Below, in pieces: positions 1 to 8,399 of a stretch of DNA of 64,000 nt. The stretch's first letter is position 1, and every line of letters starts with the position of its first letter. A program made the position numbers and the translations under genes. The stretch comes from Streptomyces sp. NBC_00094 (GTDB taxonomy: Bacteria > Actinomycetota > Actinomycetes > Streptomycetales > Streptomycetaceae), in the NCBI RefSeq assembly GCF_026343125.1, contig NZ_JAPEMB010000001.1, positions 7,135,501 through 7,199,500 on the forward strand, given 5' to 3'. The notes beneath the pieces are model-generated. The model worked only from the letters and a program-made list of their open reading frames with translations. It was not told where the DNA came from and made no database searches.

Positions 1-898
1 GGCGTGCCCGGTTCGGGTCGCCCTGGTAGTCGGGGTTGGAGGCGTTGAAGCAGTCCGCGTTGCCGAGCTCCAGACCCCAGATCGGAGCGAGGAAGGGCTT
101 GCCCGTGACGTCGGTGTAGCCGTTCAGGACGTCCTTGAGGGAGTTCCCCGCGAAGTACCAGGCGTCGAAACGGTTCTCGTTGTGACGCAGGGAGGTCGGC
201 GAGCCGAAGGCGTACGAACCCGGGGCCCAGGTGTTGCGCATGACCCCGTAACCCTTGGTGGACATGTAGAACGGCGCGGGGCTGGCGTTGGTGTTCTCGG
301 TCCACTGGTTGCTGACGGCGACCGGCACCGTCTTGTCGCGCAGTGCCCATTCGCCGAGGCGCAGGCCGGTTCCGTAGAACTGCTCGTCGGCGCCTCGGGT
401 CAGGTACTGGGTGGTCTGGGAACCCGTCCAGTTCGTGGGCTGGGACTCCGCCCATACGAGAGTGGTGTCGTCCGCCCGGTACAGCGCGAAGGTGAGCGGG
501 GCCTTGTTGATGCGCAGGCTGATCGACGGCGTACTGATCCGGTAGTACGAGCCGGCGTCGGTCAGGGTGGCGCCGACGCTGCCGAACCCGGTCTTGACGG
601 CGAGATCGGAGCCCGCCGGATCGTCGGTGAAGGAACCGTTCGGCGAGAGCCAGATCCGGAAGATGTCCGCTCGTGCGAGCACCACGCGTGCGGCGGCCCC
701 GCTCGACGTGGTGACCGTGACGGTGTCGCCGGACTTCGTCGCGCCGGTGACGTTGCCGGCCGACGCGGCGTGAGCGTGCGGTGCGGGGAGGACCACCGTC
801 AGAAATGCGGCGATCAGCAGAAGGGTCGCGGCGAGGGCGATGCGCCGGACACCGGGACCACCGGGTCTCGATGTCGCGGAGATGAGGGGAGATCGCAC
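1..898 (-). CDS. Secreted glycoside hydrolase family 31 protein (N-terminal part, runs off left edge)
   Basis: About 299 codons are present and the gene continues beyond the window. The GTG start at 898 has a GAGGAGG ribosome site 5 bases upstream. The first ~46 residues form a signal peptide: Arg-rich start, a hydrophobic core (IALAATLLLIAAFLTVVL) and an AHA-A cleavage region. The mature part reads as the N-terminal beta-sandwich of GH31 (ARVVLARADIFRIWLSPNG, then YLTRGADEQFYGTGLR near residue 140, and a later FLAPIWGLELGNADCF near 285), which precedes the catalytic barrel. GH31 enzymes are alpha-glucosidases, alpha-xylosidases or related exo-acting enzymes; the substrate cannot be told because the catalytic barrel lies outside. 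It is divergent from the sigma/CAP gene and close to a GH89 enzyme, so host- or cell-wall-derived glycans are possible targets. Confidence 0.8.
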   Translation of the reverse strand, partial: MRSPLISATSRPGGPGVRRIALAATLLLIAAFLTVVLPAPHAHAASAGNVTGATKSGDTVTVTTSSGAAARVVLARADIFRIWLSPNGSFTDDPAGSDLAVKTGFGSVGATLTDAGSYYRISTPSISLRINKAPLTFALYRADDTTLVWAESQPTNWTGSQTTQYLTRGADEQFYGTGLRLGEWALRDKTVPVAVSNQWTENTNASPAPFYMSTKGYGVMRNTWAPGSYAFGSPTSLRHNENRFDAWYFAGNSLKDVLNGYTDVTGKPFLAPIWGLELGNADCFNASNPDYQGDPNRAR

Positions 899-1267
899 GA
901 GTGCCTCCTCACGAGGCTTGCGACGGGAGAGTGGGCGTCCGCTGCGTGCTGCGGCCGACGCCTGGGCCATGACATGGCAGCAGTCGCGCCCGCGTGACGT
1001 CAAGTGCTTGAAACTGCGCGTTTTCGAGCAAGTTCGCGCAGAAGGGGGGTAGTTGGGGCTCGATCGGCCGGAGGTCGCCGAGCAAAGCGCAGGTGGCCGG
1101 GCGTCCTCTCCGTGCCGCGGCGAACGACCGGCGTGGGGTGGACTTCCGCTCGACGGGCGTCGAGGATTCCCCGCGGAACCCCGAGTTTCCGTTATCGGGT
1201 CGTCGCCCGCGGATCTCCCACGTGTCGGCCATCGGCAACAGTGCGAACGGACAGGGTGATCGGGAAC
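899..1267. other. Divergent intergenic region between GH31 and sigma/CAP genes
   Basis: This 369-base stretch separates two divergent genes. It contains the ribosome site of the GH31 gene at its left end and should hold both promoters. Open frames exist on both strands here but none has a recognisable product or a good ribosome site, so I regard them as chance frames. I see no convincing operator or RNA. Confidence 0.5.
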
Positions 1268-2956
1268 ATGGGCACACAGCACGGCACGGAACTGGTGAAG
1301 GCCGCGCAGCGCGGAGAACAGCCGGCGCTGGACCGGCTCATCGCCGTCCATCTGCCCTTGGTCTACAACATCGTCGGCAGGGCGATGAACGGCCACCACG
1401 ACGTCGACGACGTCGTGCGGGAGACGATGCTCCGGACGCTCGGCGGACTCGGCGGCCTGCGCTCTCCGGACAGCTTCAGGTCCTGGCTGGTGGCCCTCAC
1501 CATGAACAGCGTCCGCAGCCACGGGAACCGGCGGAGGGCCGCCTCCCCCACGGGCAGCCTCGACGACTCCCGTGACCTCGCCCAGCCGGGAACCGACTTC
1601 GTGGACCTGACGGTGGTCCGACTGAACCTGTCCGGCCAGTGTCGCGAGACCGCCGAGGCCACCCGCTGGATGGAACCGGACGACAGGGACCTGCTGTCCC
1701 TGTGGTGGCTGGAATGCGCGGGCGAGCTGACCCGCCACGAGGTGGCGGCCGCCCTCCAGCTGTCCGCGGAGCACACGGCAGCGCGCGTGGAACGAATGAA
1801 GGCCCGGCTGGATGCCGCCCGCGTCACCGTCCGGGCGTTGTCGGAGAACCCCCTGTGCCCCGCCCTGCGGTACGAGATCGGCACCTGGGACGGCCGGCCT
1901 TCCGCCCTCTGGTGCGAGCGGATCGCCTGGCACGCCCGTATCTGCCCGCACTGCGCCGCCCTGTCGAGCGGCCTCGTTCCGGCCGAGCGGCTGCTCGCCG
2001 GACTGCTTCTGGTACCACCGGCCGGACTCCTGCTCGCAAGCGTCCGCGAGAGGGCCGGCGTCGAGCTCGCGGCCGCCCCGCTCACGTCGCCGCGGCACGG
2101 GCCGAGAAGCGCGTCCCAGCCGGGTGGACGGTCCGCCGGTCCGGGCGCCACCCGCGGCGACCGCCGTCGGCAGCGGCGACAGCAGCGCGGTCGCCGCAGG
2201 GCGGTCGTCGCCGCGGGCATAGCGGTCGTGGCGGTCGCCGGAGGAGCCTTCTCCCTGATCCCCGGAGCGCAGGAGAACAACGAGGCCCTGGAGACGTCGC
2301 ACACCGCGGCGCTCGGGGGCGCCGTACCCCCCTCGCCGGAGCCGACCACGGCACCGGCATCGGCTCCCGCGTCGACCCCCGTGCCGGCCGGCTCCGCCCC
2401 CTCGGCATCGCAGAGCCCCCGGAAGACCGCCTCCCCCGCACCCTCGCGTACGACGCCGTCCGCCCCCCGCACCCGGTCACTCGCGCCGTCCCGGCCCACC
2501 CCCACCCCCACGCCCGTCGGCACACGCACCCCCACACGTCCAAGCCCGAGCACGAGCACAGGCAACGCATCCGGTTCCGATTCCACCGCGCAGCAGGTGA
2601 TCGACCTGGTCAACTCCGCGCGGGCCGAGGAAGGATGCGGCCCCCTGACCGGCAACGCTCAGCTCCACCAGGCCGCCCAGGGTCACTCCGAGGACATGGC
2701 CGCACGGGACTTCTTCGACCACACCGATCCCGACGGCGACGGCCCGGGCGAACGCATCACGGCCGCCGGCTACGCCTGGTCGACCTACGGCGAGAACATC
2801 GCGATGGGCCAGCAGACCCCGGAGCAGGTGATGGACTCCTGGATCAACAGCCCCGGCCACCGCGCGAACATCCTGAACTGCTCCTTCAAGGAGATCGGGA
2901 TCGGCCTGCACACCAGCGGCGGCCCCTACTGGACGCAGGCCTTCGGCGCACGCTGA
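1268..2956 (+). CDS. Sigma-70 (ECF-like) factor fused to zinc-finger, membrane anchor and extracellular CAP domain
   Basis: A 562-residue fusion. Residues ~8-90 resemble sigma region 2 (AAQRGEQPALDRLIAVHLP, then DVDDVVRETMLRTL and SFRSWLVALTMN). Residues ~135-185 resemble region 4 (LTRHEVAAALQLSAEHTAAR). A His222-x3-Cys226-x2-Cys229 cluster (HARICPHC) recalls the zinc site of anti-sigma factors. A basic stretch precedes one membrane helix at ~312-332. A Pro/Ser/Thr-rich linker of about 100 residues leads to a C-terminal CAP/SCP domain (~440-562) with GHSEDMAARDFFDHTDPDGD and SWINSPGHRANIL. Sigma and CAP domains would be on opposite sides of the membrane. The ATG at 1268 was chosen because the sigma similarity starts directly after it; the frame is open 88 codons further upstream. 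The ribosome site is weak. Role: transcription factor tethered to the membrane and perhaps sensing outside signals (inference). Confidence 0.8.
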   Translation: MGTQHGTELVKAAQRGEQPALDRLIAVHLPLVYNIVGRAMNGHHDVDDVVRETMLRTLGGLGGLRSPDSFRSWLVALTMNSVRSHGNRRRAASPTGSLDDSRDLAQPGTDFVDLTVVRLNLSGQCRETAEATRWMEPDDRDLLSLWWLECAGELTRHEVAAALQLSAEHTAARVERMKARLDAARVTVRALSENPLCPALRYEIGTWDGRPSALWCERIAWHARICPHCAALSSGLVPAERLLAGLLLVPPAGLLLASVRERAGVELAAAPLTSPRHGPRSASQPGGRSAGPGATRGDRRRQRRQQRGRRRAVVAAGIAVVAVAGGAFSLIPGAQENNEALETSHTAALGGAVPPSPEPTTAPASAPASTPVPAGSAPSASQSPRKTASPAPSRTTPSAPRTRSLAPSRPTPTPTPVGTRTPTRPSPSTSTGNASGSDSTAQQVIDLVNSARAEEGCGPLTGNAQLHQAAQGHSEDMAARDFFDHTDPDGDGPGERITAAGYAWSTYGENIAMGQQTPEQVMDSWINSPGHRANILNCSFKEIGIGLHTSGGPYWTQAFGAR

Positions 2957-3105
2957 GCCGCTCGAGCGAGCTCCTGGAGGCCGCACGGCGCTTGAGGCCA
3001 AGCCGGTGAATCCCGGCTCGCCGACTGCGGCGGAACCACCACGGTGGCGCCGCTTGATCAGGATGGGGGCCGACACCGCAACCTCCACTTCGGACAAGGT
3101 GATCC

Positions 3106-5331
3106 GTGAGAAGCCTCAGGTCCTGGACCTACGTCTCCGCGGCGGCCCTGGCGCTCGTCGCAGCCCTTCTGGGAGCTCCCTTCACCGCCCCGGCCGCCGC
3201 AACGGCGGCTCGGCCGGCGTTCCCTCACGACCCGGCGAGATCAGCCCTCGAACGGCTTCTGCCGGACCATGCCTCCCAGTTCACCCTCGTACCGGTGAGC
3301 CGCCCTCCAACCGGCGACTACTTCACCGTCTCCGGTATCACGGGCCGTGTACGTGTCGAGGGCACCAGCCCGGCCGTGATCCTCAGCGGGGTGAACTGGT
3401 ACCTCAAGCACACGGCCAAGGTCGACATCGGTTGGCCCGGCGACAGCGTCACGATGCTGCCGGACATCCTTCCCGCCCCCGAACCGGTCCGTAAGGACGC
3501 CTCCGTCCCGCACCGGTTCGCGCTCAACGACACCGACGACGGCTACTCCGGTGCCTACCGCACCTGGGCCGCCTACGAAAGGCAGATCGACCTGCTCGCC
3601 CTCAGCGGTGTCAACGAGGTGTTCGTGCAGATGGGGGCAGACGCCGTCTCCTACGAGACGTTCCAGGAGTACGGCTACTCGCCGGAGGAACTGCGCGCCT
3701 GGATCCCCGGGCCGGCTCACCAGCCGTGGTGGCTGATGCAGAACCTGTCGGGCTTCGCCGACCCGGTATCCCGGCAGCTGCTCGACCAGCGCGCCGCTCT
3801 GGGCCGCAGGATCGCGGACCGGCTGCGGAACCTCGGCATGACCCCGGTGCTGCCCGGCTACTTCGGCACGGTGCCCCCGGGCTTCACCGCCAGGAACCCC
3901 GGAGGACCGGTGATTCCTCAGGGCCGATGGGTCGGCTTCGACCGGCCCGACTGGCTCGACCCGCGCAGCGCGGTGTTCCCCGAGGTCGCGGCGGCGTTCT
4001 ACCGCCACCAGCGTCGGATGTTCGGCGCATCGACCATGTACAAGATGGATCTGCTCCACGAGGGCGGCCGAGCGGGCGACGTACCCCTGGAGGAGGCCGG
4101 GAAGGCCGTCATGCACGCTCTGCAGACGGCCCACCCCGATGCCACCTGGGTCCTCCTCGGCTGGCAGGACAACCCGTCGACACGGATCATCGACGCGGTC
4201 GACAAGTCCAGGCTCCTCATCGTCGACGGACTCTCCGACCGGTACGACGAACTCGACCGGGAGGCCGCCTGGCACGGCGCGCCCTACGCGTTCGGCACCA
4301 TTCCCAACTTCGGCGGACACACCTCCATCGGCGCCAACACGGCTGTCTGGGCCACCCGCTTCGAGCAGTGGCGCAGCAAGCCGAACAGCGCCCTCAAGGG
4401 CATCGCCTACCTCCCGGAAGGCACCGGCGGAAACCCCGTAGCCTTCGAACTCTTCACCGAGCTGGCCTGGCGCACCGGCCCGCTGGATCACCGGGCGTGG
4501 TTCGCCGAGTACGCCGGACGACGGTACGGCGAAGCCGACCCGCACGCCTCCACGGCGTGGGAGCTGCTGCGTACCGGCCCGTACAGCACGCCCTCGGGAA
4601 CCTGGAGCGAATCCCAGGACAGCCTCTTCACCGCGCGTCCGGCGCTGACGGCCGTCGCCTCGGCGCGGTGGAGTCCCCGATCGATGCGCTACGACGCCGC
4701 CACCGTACAGAAGGCACTGACCGAACTGCTCCGGGTCGCACCGGGACCGAGAAGCACCGACGCCTACCGGTTCGACCTCGTCGACGTCGCCCGCCAGGCC
4801 CTCGCCAACCGCAGCCGCACCCTGCTTCCCCGGATCAAGGCCGCCTACGACGCCAAGGACGTCCCGCTGTTCCGCGCACGGGCGGCCGAATGGAAGAACG
4901 ACCTGGCCCTCCTGGACCGGCTTCTCGCCACCGACACACGGTTCCTCCTCGGACCCTGGCTGGCGGAGGCGAGGTCCTGGGGCGCGACGGAGGCGGAGAG
5001 GACCACGGCCGAGTTCGACGCCCGCTCGATCCTGACCACCTGGGGACCCCGCCACGGCAGTGACACGGGTGGACTCCACGACTACGCCAACCGCGAATGG
5101 TCCGGCCTCGTGGCCGATTTCTACGCCGTCCGCTGGACGAGGTACCTCGACTCCCTCGACACGGCACTCGTCACCGGGCAGGCCCCCGTCCCGATCGACT
5201 GGTACGCCATGGAGAACGCCTGGAACGAGCAGCGCACCACCTACCCCGTCACACGAGCCGGTGATCCCGTGGCCCTGGCCACCGAGGTGCGCGACGCCCT
5301 TTCCCCGACCCGCTCCCTTCCGGCCCGCTAG
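3106..5331 (+). CDS. Secreted alpha-N-acetylglucosaminidase, GH89
   Basis: A 741-residue protein with a signal peptide (residues 1-35, ending APAAATAA). It matches GH89/NAGLU over its whole length: N-terminal domain, then the NDTDDGYSGAYRTWAAYERQIDLLALSG region, the MDLLHEGG motif with Glu319 and LPEGTGGNP with Glu438, the two likely catalytic acids by position relative to human NAGLU (316 and 446). GH89 removes terminal alpha-linked GlcNAc from glycans such as heparan-type or mucin-type chains. The GTG start at 3106 follows an AAGGTG ribosome site. The stop codon TAG at 5329-5331 is part of the CTAG target into which two IS elements have inserted, so the protein is still complete but its native downstream region is now more than 2.9 kb away. 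Confidence 0.9.
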   Translation: MRSLRSWTYVSAAALALVAALLGAPFTAPAAATAARPAFPHDPARSALERLLPDHASQFTLVPVSRPPTGDYFTVSGITGRVRVEGTSPAVILSGVNWYLKHTAKVDIGWPGDSVTMLPDILPAPEPVRKDASVPHRFALNDTDDGYSGAYRTWAAYERQIDLLALSGVNEVFVQMGADAVSYETFQEYGYSPEELRAWIPGPAHQPWWLMQNLSGFADPVSRQLLDQRAALGRRIADRLRNLGMTPVLPGYFGTVPPGFTARNPGGPVIPQGRWVGFDRPDWLDPRSAVFPEVAAAFYRHQRRMFGASTMYKMDLLHEGGRAGDVPLEEAGKAVMHALQTAHPDATWVLLGWQDNPSTRIIDAVDKSRLLIVDGLSDRYDELDREAAWHGAPYAFGTIPNFGGHTSIGANTAVWATRFEQWRSKPNSALKGIAYLPEGTGGNPVAFELFTELAWRTGPLDHRAWFAEYAGRRYGEADPHASTAWELLRTGPYSTPSGTWSESQDSLFTARPALTAVASARWSPRSMRYDAATVQKALTELLRVAPGPRSTDAYRFDLVDVARQALANRSRTLLPRIKAAYDAKDVPLFRARAAEWKNDLALLDRLLATDTRFLLGPWLAEARSWGATEAERTTAEFDARSILTTWGPRHGSDTGGLHDYANREWSGLVADFYAVRWTRYLDSLDTALVTGQAPVPIDWYAMENAWNEQRTTYPVTRAGDPVALATEVRDALSPTRSLPAR

Positions 5332-5375
5332 GGCCTGTTGCGAAAGTTGATCTTGTTCGTTGATGATCACGTCCT

Positions 5376-6252
5376 GTGGGACAGGGAGATCTGACGAACG
5401 GGCAGTGGGATCGGCTTGAGCCGCTGCTGCCGCGGGGCATCAAGCCGGGCCGTCCGCAGGTGTGGACACGGCGGCAGCTGATGGACGGCATACGGTGGCG
5501 GACTCGCACTGGTGCCCCGTGGCGAGACGTTCCCGAAAGGTACGGGCCGTGGGATCGGGTCTACGACCTCTTCCGGCGCTGGCAGAGGGACGGCACGTGG
5601 GCTCGAATCCTCACCCAGCTTCAGGCCGAGGCGGACGCGAAGGGCTTGATCACCTGGGAGGTCAACGTCGACTCCACCGTCTGCCGGGCCCACCAGCACG
5701 CCGCCGGGGCGGCGAAAAGGGGGATCTCCAGAAGGAACCGCCCGGCGGCATCTTCGTCGAGCCGCCGGACCACGCACTCGGACGGTCCCGGGGCGGCTTG
5801 ACCAGCAAGATCCACCTCGCGGTAGAGAGCAGAGGCAGAAGCCCTTGTCGGTCGTGATCACAGCCGGCCAGCGGGGTGACTCACCGCAGTTCGAGCCGGT
5901 CCTGGAGGCGATCCGGGTGCCCCGGCTCGGGCTGGGCAGGCCGCGCAAGCGCCCGGACCGGGTGCGGGCCGACAAGGCATACGACTCCCGCAGTAACCGC
6001 GCTTACCTGCGCAGACGTGGGATCAAGGCCACGATTCCGGTGCCGGCGGACCGGGTCCGCAATCGGCTGGGGCGTGGCGCCCGCGGCGGACGACCGCCAA
6101 AGTTCGACCAGGACGACTACAAGGAGCGGCACGCGGTCGAGTGCGGGATCAACCGACTCAAGCGCCACCGGGCCGTCGCCACCCGATACGACAAACTCGC
6201 CGTCCGCTACGAAGCGACCGTGCTGGTTGCAGCCATCAACGAATGGCTGTGA
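5376..6252 (+). pseudogene. IS5-family transposase, two-frame type, broken by a second frameshift
   Basis: The first part (GTG at 5376 to 5801) begins MGQGDLTNGQWDRLEPLLPR and carries the first catalytic Asp (VDSTVCRAH). The reading then moves -1 at an A4G5 run at 5715-5723 into the frame that reads GDLQKEPPGGIFVEP; this is the usual programmed -1 shift of the two-ORF IS5 subgroup. A further shift near 5826-5830, best explained by two extra bases, separates KIHLAVE from KPLSVVITAG. The rest (to 6252) has DKAYDS and the final Glu region ECGINRLKRHRAVATRYDK. The second break is not in the expected place for programmed shifting, so I judge the transposase inactive. Confidence 0.8.
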
Positions 6253-6295
6253 CGATGCTTCGTCGGACTGGTGACCATAGGCAGCGGCACCCTGA

Positions 6296-6757
6296 CTATC
6301 GTCCGGTGCCATCCCCGCGCAGCGCGGCACGGACCGAGGCAACGTCGGCAGTGGGGACAGCGAGTTCCCAGTAGCGATCCGCGGCTTGCAGGGACAGCAG
6401 GCGGAACAGTCCCTTGTCGACGGCCTCGCTTCCCGGGCCGGCGACCGGGCCCGCCCCATGGACGTGGAACGGAGCAATCAAGGCGATGCCTTCGCCGGTT
6501 CCGCCGAGCACTCGAAACGGCTGCCACACCACTGGCGATGCTGCGGCAGGGTCCAGAATCAACGCCCCCTGCCGGAAGCGATGGCCGTCACGGGCGAACG
6601 CGGAGACTTCGCGAGCCTCTCCCGCGTTCAACGCTGCGACGTCCGCCTCGGCGCGAGGCGAAGCGGCTCCCGTGAACTGCTCGATGAGACGCGCCGGATG
6701 CCGGAGCAGATCCATGAACGTCAGGGTTCCTGCGGCCCGCCGCACTCTTCTTCCCAC
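6296..6757 (-). CDS. Hypothetical protein carried as passenger in the IS5-family element
   Basis: A 153-residue frame opposite to the transposase and inside the same terminal repeats. The GTG start at 6757 has an AGGGGGG ribosome site upstream. I do not recognise the family. The sequence is soluble-looking, without membrane helices, with a central EVSAFARDGHRFRQGALILD, a WQPF segment and a C-terminal LFRLLSLQAADRYWELAVPT followed by VASVRAALRG. This pattern of short beta-strands ending with a helix suggests a small beta-barrel-like fold (inference only). Its third-position GC is high, consistent with a real gene. No resistance or regulatory motif is visible, so its benefit to the element is unknown. 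Confidence 0.55.
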   Translation of the reverse strand: MGRRVRRAAGTLTFMDLLRHPARLIEQFTGAASPRAEADVAALNAGEAREVSAFARDGHRFRQGALILDPAAASPVVWQPFRVLGGTGEGIALIAPFHVHGAGPVAGPGSEAVDKGLFRLLSLQAADRYWELAVPTADVASVRAALRGDGTGR

Positions 6758-6845
6758 CGTTGCCCCCCTGCATCGCGGTCGTACCCAGGGTAGCGGCGGG
6801 GGTGTGCGGGATCGCCTCCTCAGTCACTTTCGCAACACGCCCTAG

Positions 6846-8246
6846 TACTGCAACGGTCCTTGTCGTGACGGTTGGACAGGTTCGGGTGGTGTGTGGCCGC
6901 GTCGTTTGTAGTGGCTGATGCGGGCTTGGTGTTGGCGTCTGCGTCGCCATTGGGACCAGTGCAGGACGTGGTCGATGGGTGTTGGTTGGCGGTGGGTGAG
7001 GCGGTGGATCAGGCGTCTGAGCTCGGGGAGGCTGAGGGGGACGAGGTCGGAGGATCCGTTTCTGCTTTCTCCGCATCGAGTTCGCGGGCTCGCAGGACGG
7101 TGAGGCAGGCGTGGGCGGCCATGGCCAGGGTCATGTGGCGGTGCCAGCCGGGATAGCGGCGGACCTGGTAGTCGTCCAGGCCGCATTCCTGCTTCGCGGT
7201 CTGGAAGCACTCCTCGACCGCCCATCGGCTGCCGGCGACGCGGATCAACTGGTCGAGGGTGGTGTCGGCGGGGCAGTAGGCGATGTAGTACGAGATCTCC
7301 TCGGGTCGGCTCACGTTGCGGCGGGCGATCACCCAGTGCCGCCGGTCTTCCCGGTGCCAGGGGCGGACCTCGACTCTCGCCCAGTCGAAGACCCGTGGTC
7401 CATGGGAGCCGTTGCCGCAGGACCGGCGCTTCCACTTCTGCCTCGGCAGACCGTGGAACAGGTCGTGGACGGGATGGTCGATGGCCCAGCGGGTGACGAC
7501 GGTGTCGTGCCGGGTGGTGGCCATGACATGGAAGACATCGGCCTGCTCGAGTTCGGACCGCCAGCCTTTGGAGAATCCGTAGGCGGCATCCGCAGTCACC
7601 CACCGGAACGGAATCCGCTCCGCGATCGCCCGGCGGACCATGGCCTTGGCCATCACCACCTTCGTCTCGAAGCCGACCGTGTCCCCGATGCCGGCCTGGC
7701 GACACCTGTCGCGGTTGTCCGTCCATGACGTGGGCAGATACAGGCGGCGGTCGATCAGTGTGCGGCCGCGACCGGTGGCATAGGCGAGGAAGACCCCGAC
7801 CTGGCAGTTCTCCGTCCGTCCGGCGGTTCCGGAGTATTGCCGCTGGACACCGGCTGACCGCACGCCCTTCTTCAGGAATGCGGTGTCGTCGACGATCAGC
7901 ACCGCTTCACGGTCGCCGAGATGCTCGACGACATACCCACGCACGTCGTCCAGAACCTCGTCCGCGTCCCAGTCGATCCGGTTCAACAAGCGGTGGATCC
8001 GGTCCGGACCCGCATGACCGGCCTCCTCCGCCAGCGTCCAGCCGTTCTTCCGCTCCAGCGGAGCCACCAGCCCCTGCATATACGCAAGCGCCGACTCACG
8101 TGGCTCCGACCTGGCAAAACGGTGCACGAACCGCTCATGCAGAGCCTTCAACTCACCCGCCCACAACTGGGCATCAACCAGTACCCCACCCATGAACAGA
8201 CCAACGACCCACCTGCCCAACCGTCACAGCAAGGACCGTTGCAGTA
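6846..8246 (-). mobile_element. IS701-family element (about 1.4 kb)
   Basis: Terminal inverted repeats start TACTGCAACGGTCCTTG on both sides and continue with few differences to GTGACGGTTGG. The element is flanked by CTAG at 6842-6845 and 8247-8250, the target type known for IS701. The left CTAG is shared with the right copy of the adjacent IS5-family element, which means both elements used the same site one after the other. The single transposase gene looks intact. Confidence 0.88.
7009..8193 (-). CDS. IS701-family transposase
   Basis: A 394-residue DDE transposase. The catalytic acids can be placed in IVDDTAFLKKG, VTADAAYGFSKGW and AVEECFQTAKQECGLDDYQV, the last being the characteristic IS701 C-terminal block, followed by RRYPGWHRHMTLAMAAHACL. 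The ATG at 8193 gives the N-terminus usual for the family (MGGVLVDAQLWAGEL); a TTG at 8220 would add nine residues. The frame is uninterrupted and the element has both ends, so it may still be mobile. Confidence 0.9.
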   Translation of the reverse strand: MGGVLVDAQLWAGELKALHERFVHRFARSEPRESALAYMQGLVAPLERKNGWTLAEEAGHAGPDRIHRLLNRIDWDADEVLDDVRGYVVEHLGDREAVLIVDDTAFLKKGVRSAGVQRQYSGTAGRTENCQVGVFLAYATGRGRTLIDRRLYLPTSWTDNRDRCRQAGIGDTVGFETKVVMAKAMVRRAIAERIPFRWVTADAAYGFSKGWRSELEQADVFHVMATTRHDTVVTRWAIDHPVHDLFHGLPRQKWKRRSCGNGSHGPRVFDWARVEVRPWHREDRRHWVIARRNVSRPEEISYYIAYCPADTTLDQLIRVAGSRWAVEECFQTAKQECGLDDYQVRRYPGWHRHMTLAMAAHACLTVLRARELDAEKAETDPPTSSPSASPSSDA

Positions 8247-8399
8247 CTAGGGCCCGTCCGGCGGATCATGGTCGGGGGCGCGGTGGTCCGGCGGGTCACC
8301 ACGTCGTGCGGGATCCGCGCGTCCTTACGACACCCACGCCGTTCCGCCGACGGCGAAGGCCGGCCCGACCGGGTCCGACGGTCACTACAGTCCAGGACC

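Larger units (their letters stand above)
5332..6841 (+). mobile_element. IS5-family element (about 1.51 kb) with passenger gene
   Basis: The ends are imperfect inverted repeats: GGCCTGTTGCGAAAGT on the left and, read inward, GGCGTGTTGCGAAAGT on the right. CTAG flanks the element at 5328-5331 and 6842-6845 as the target duplication, which fits the YTAR preference of IS5-family elements. Inside are a transposase in two frames on the + strand (5376-6252) and a 153-codon frame on the other strand (6296-6757). About 590 bases separate the transposase stop from the right end, which is long for an IS5-family member, so the element seems to carry a passenger. No second inner copy of the inverted repeat was found just after the transposase. 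Confidence 0.8.

Noticed and set aside
909..1277. 122-codon frame on the minus strand between GH31 and sigma/CAP
   Set aside because: Composition and codon use look random, no ribosome site, overlaps the sigma gene start.
5462..5857. Separate gene in the middle frame of the IS5-family transposase
   Set aside because: It is the continuation of the transposase after the -1 shift, not an independent gene.
5332..8246. Composite transposon formed by the two neighbouring IS elements
   Set aside because: The elements belong to different families, their ends do not match and no gene lies between them; each has its own CTAG pair.
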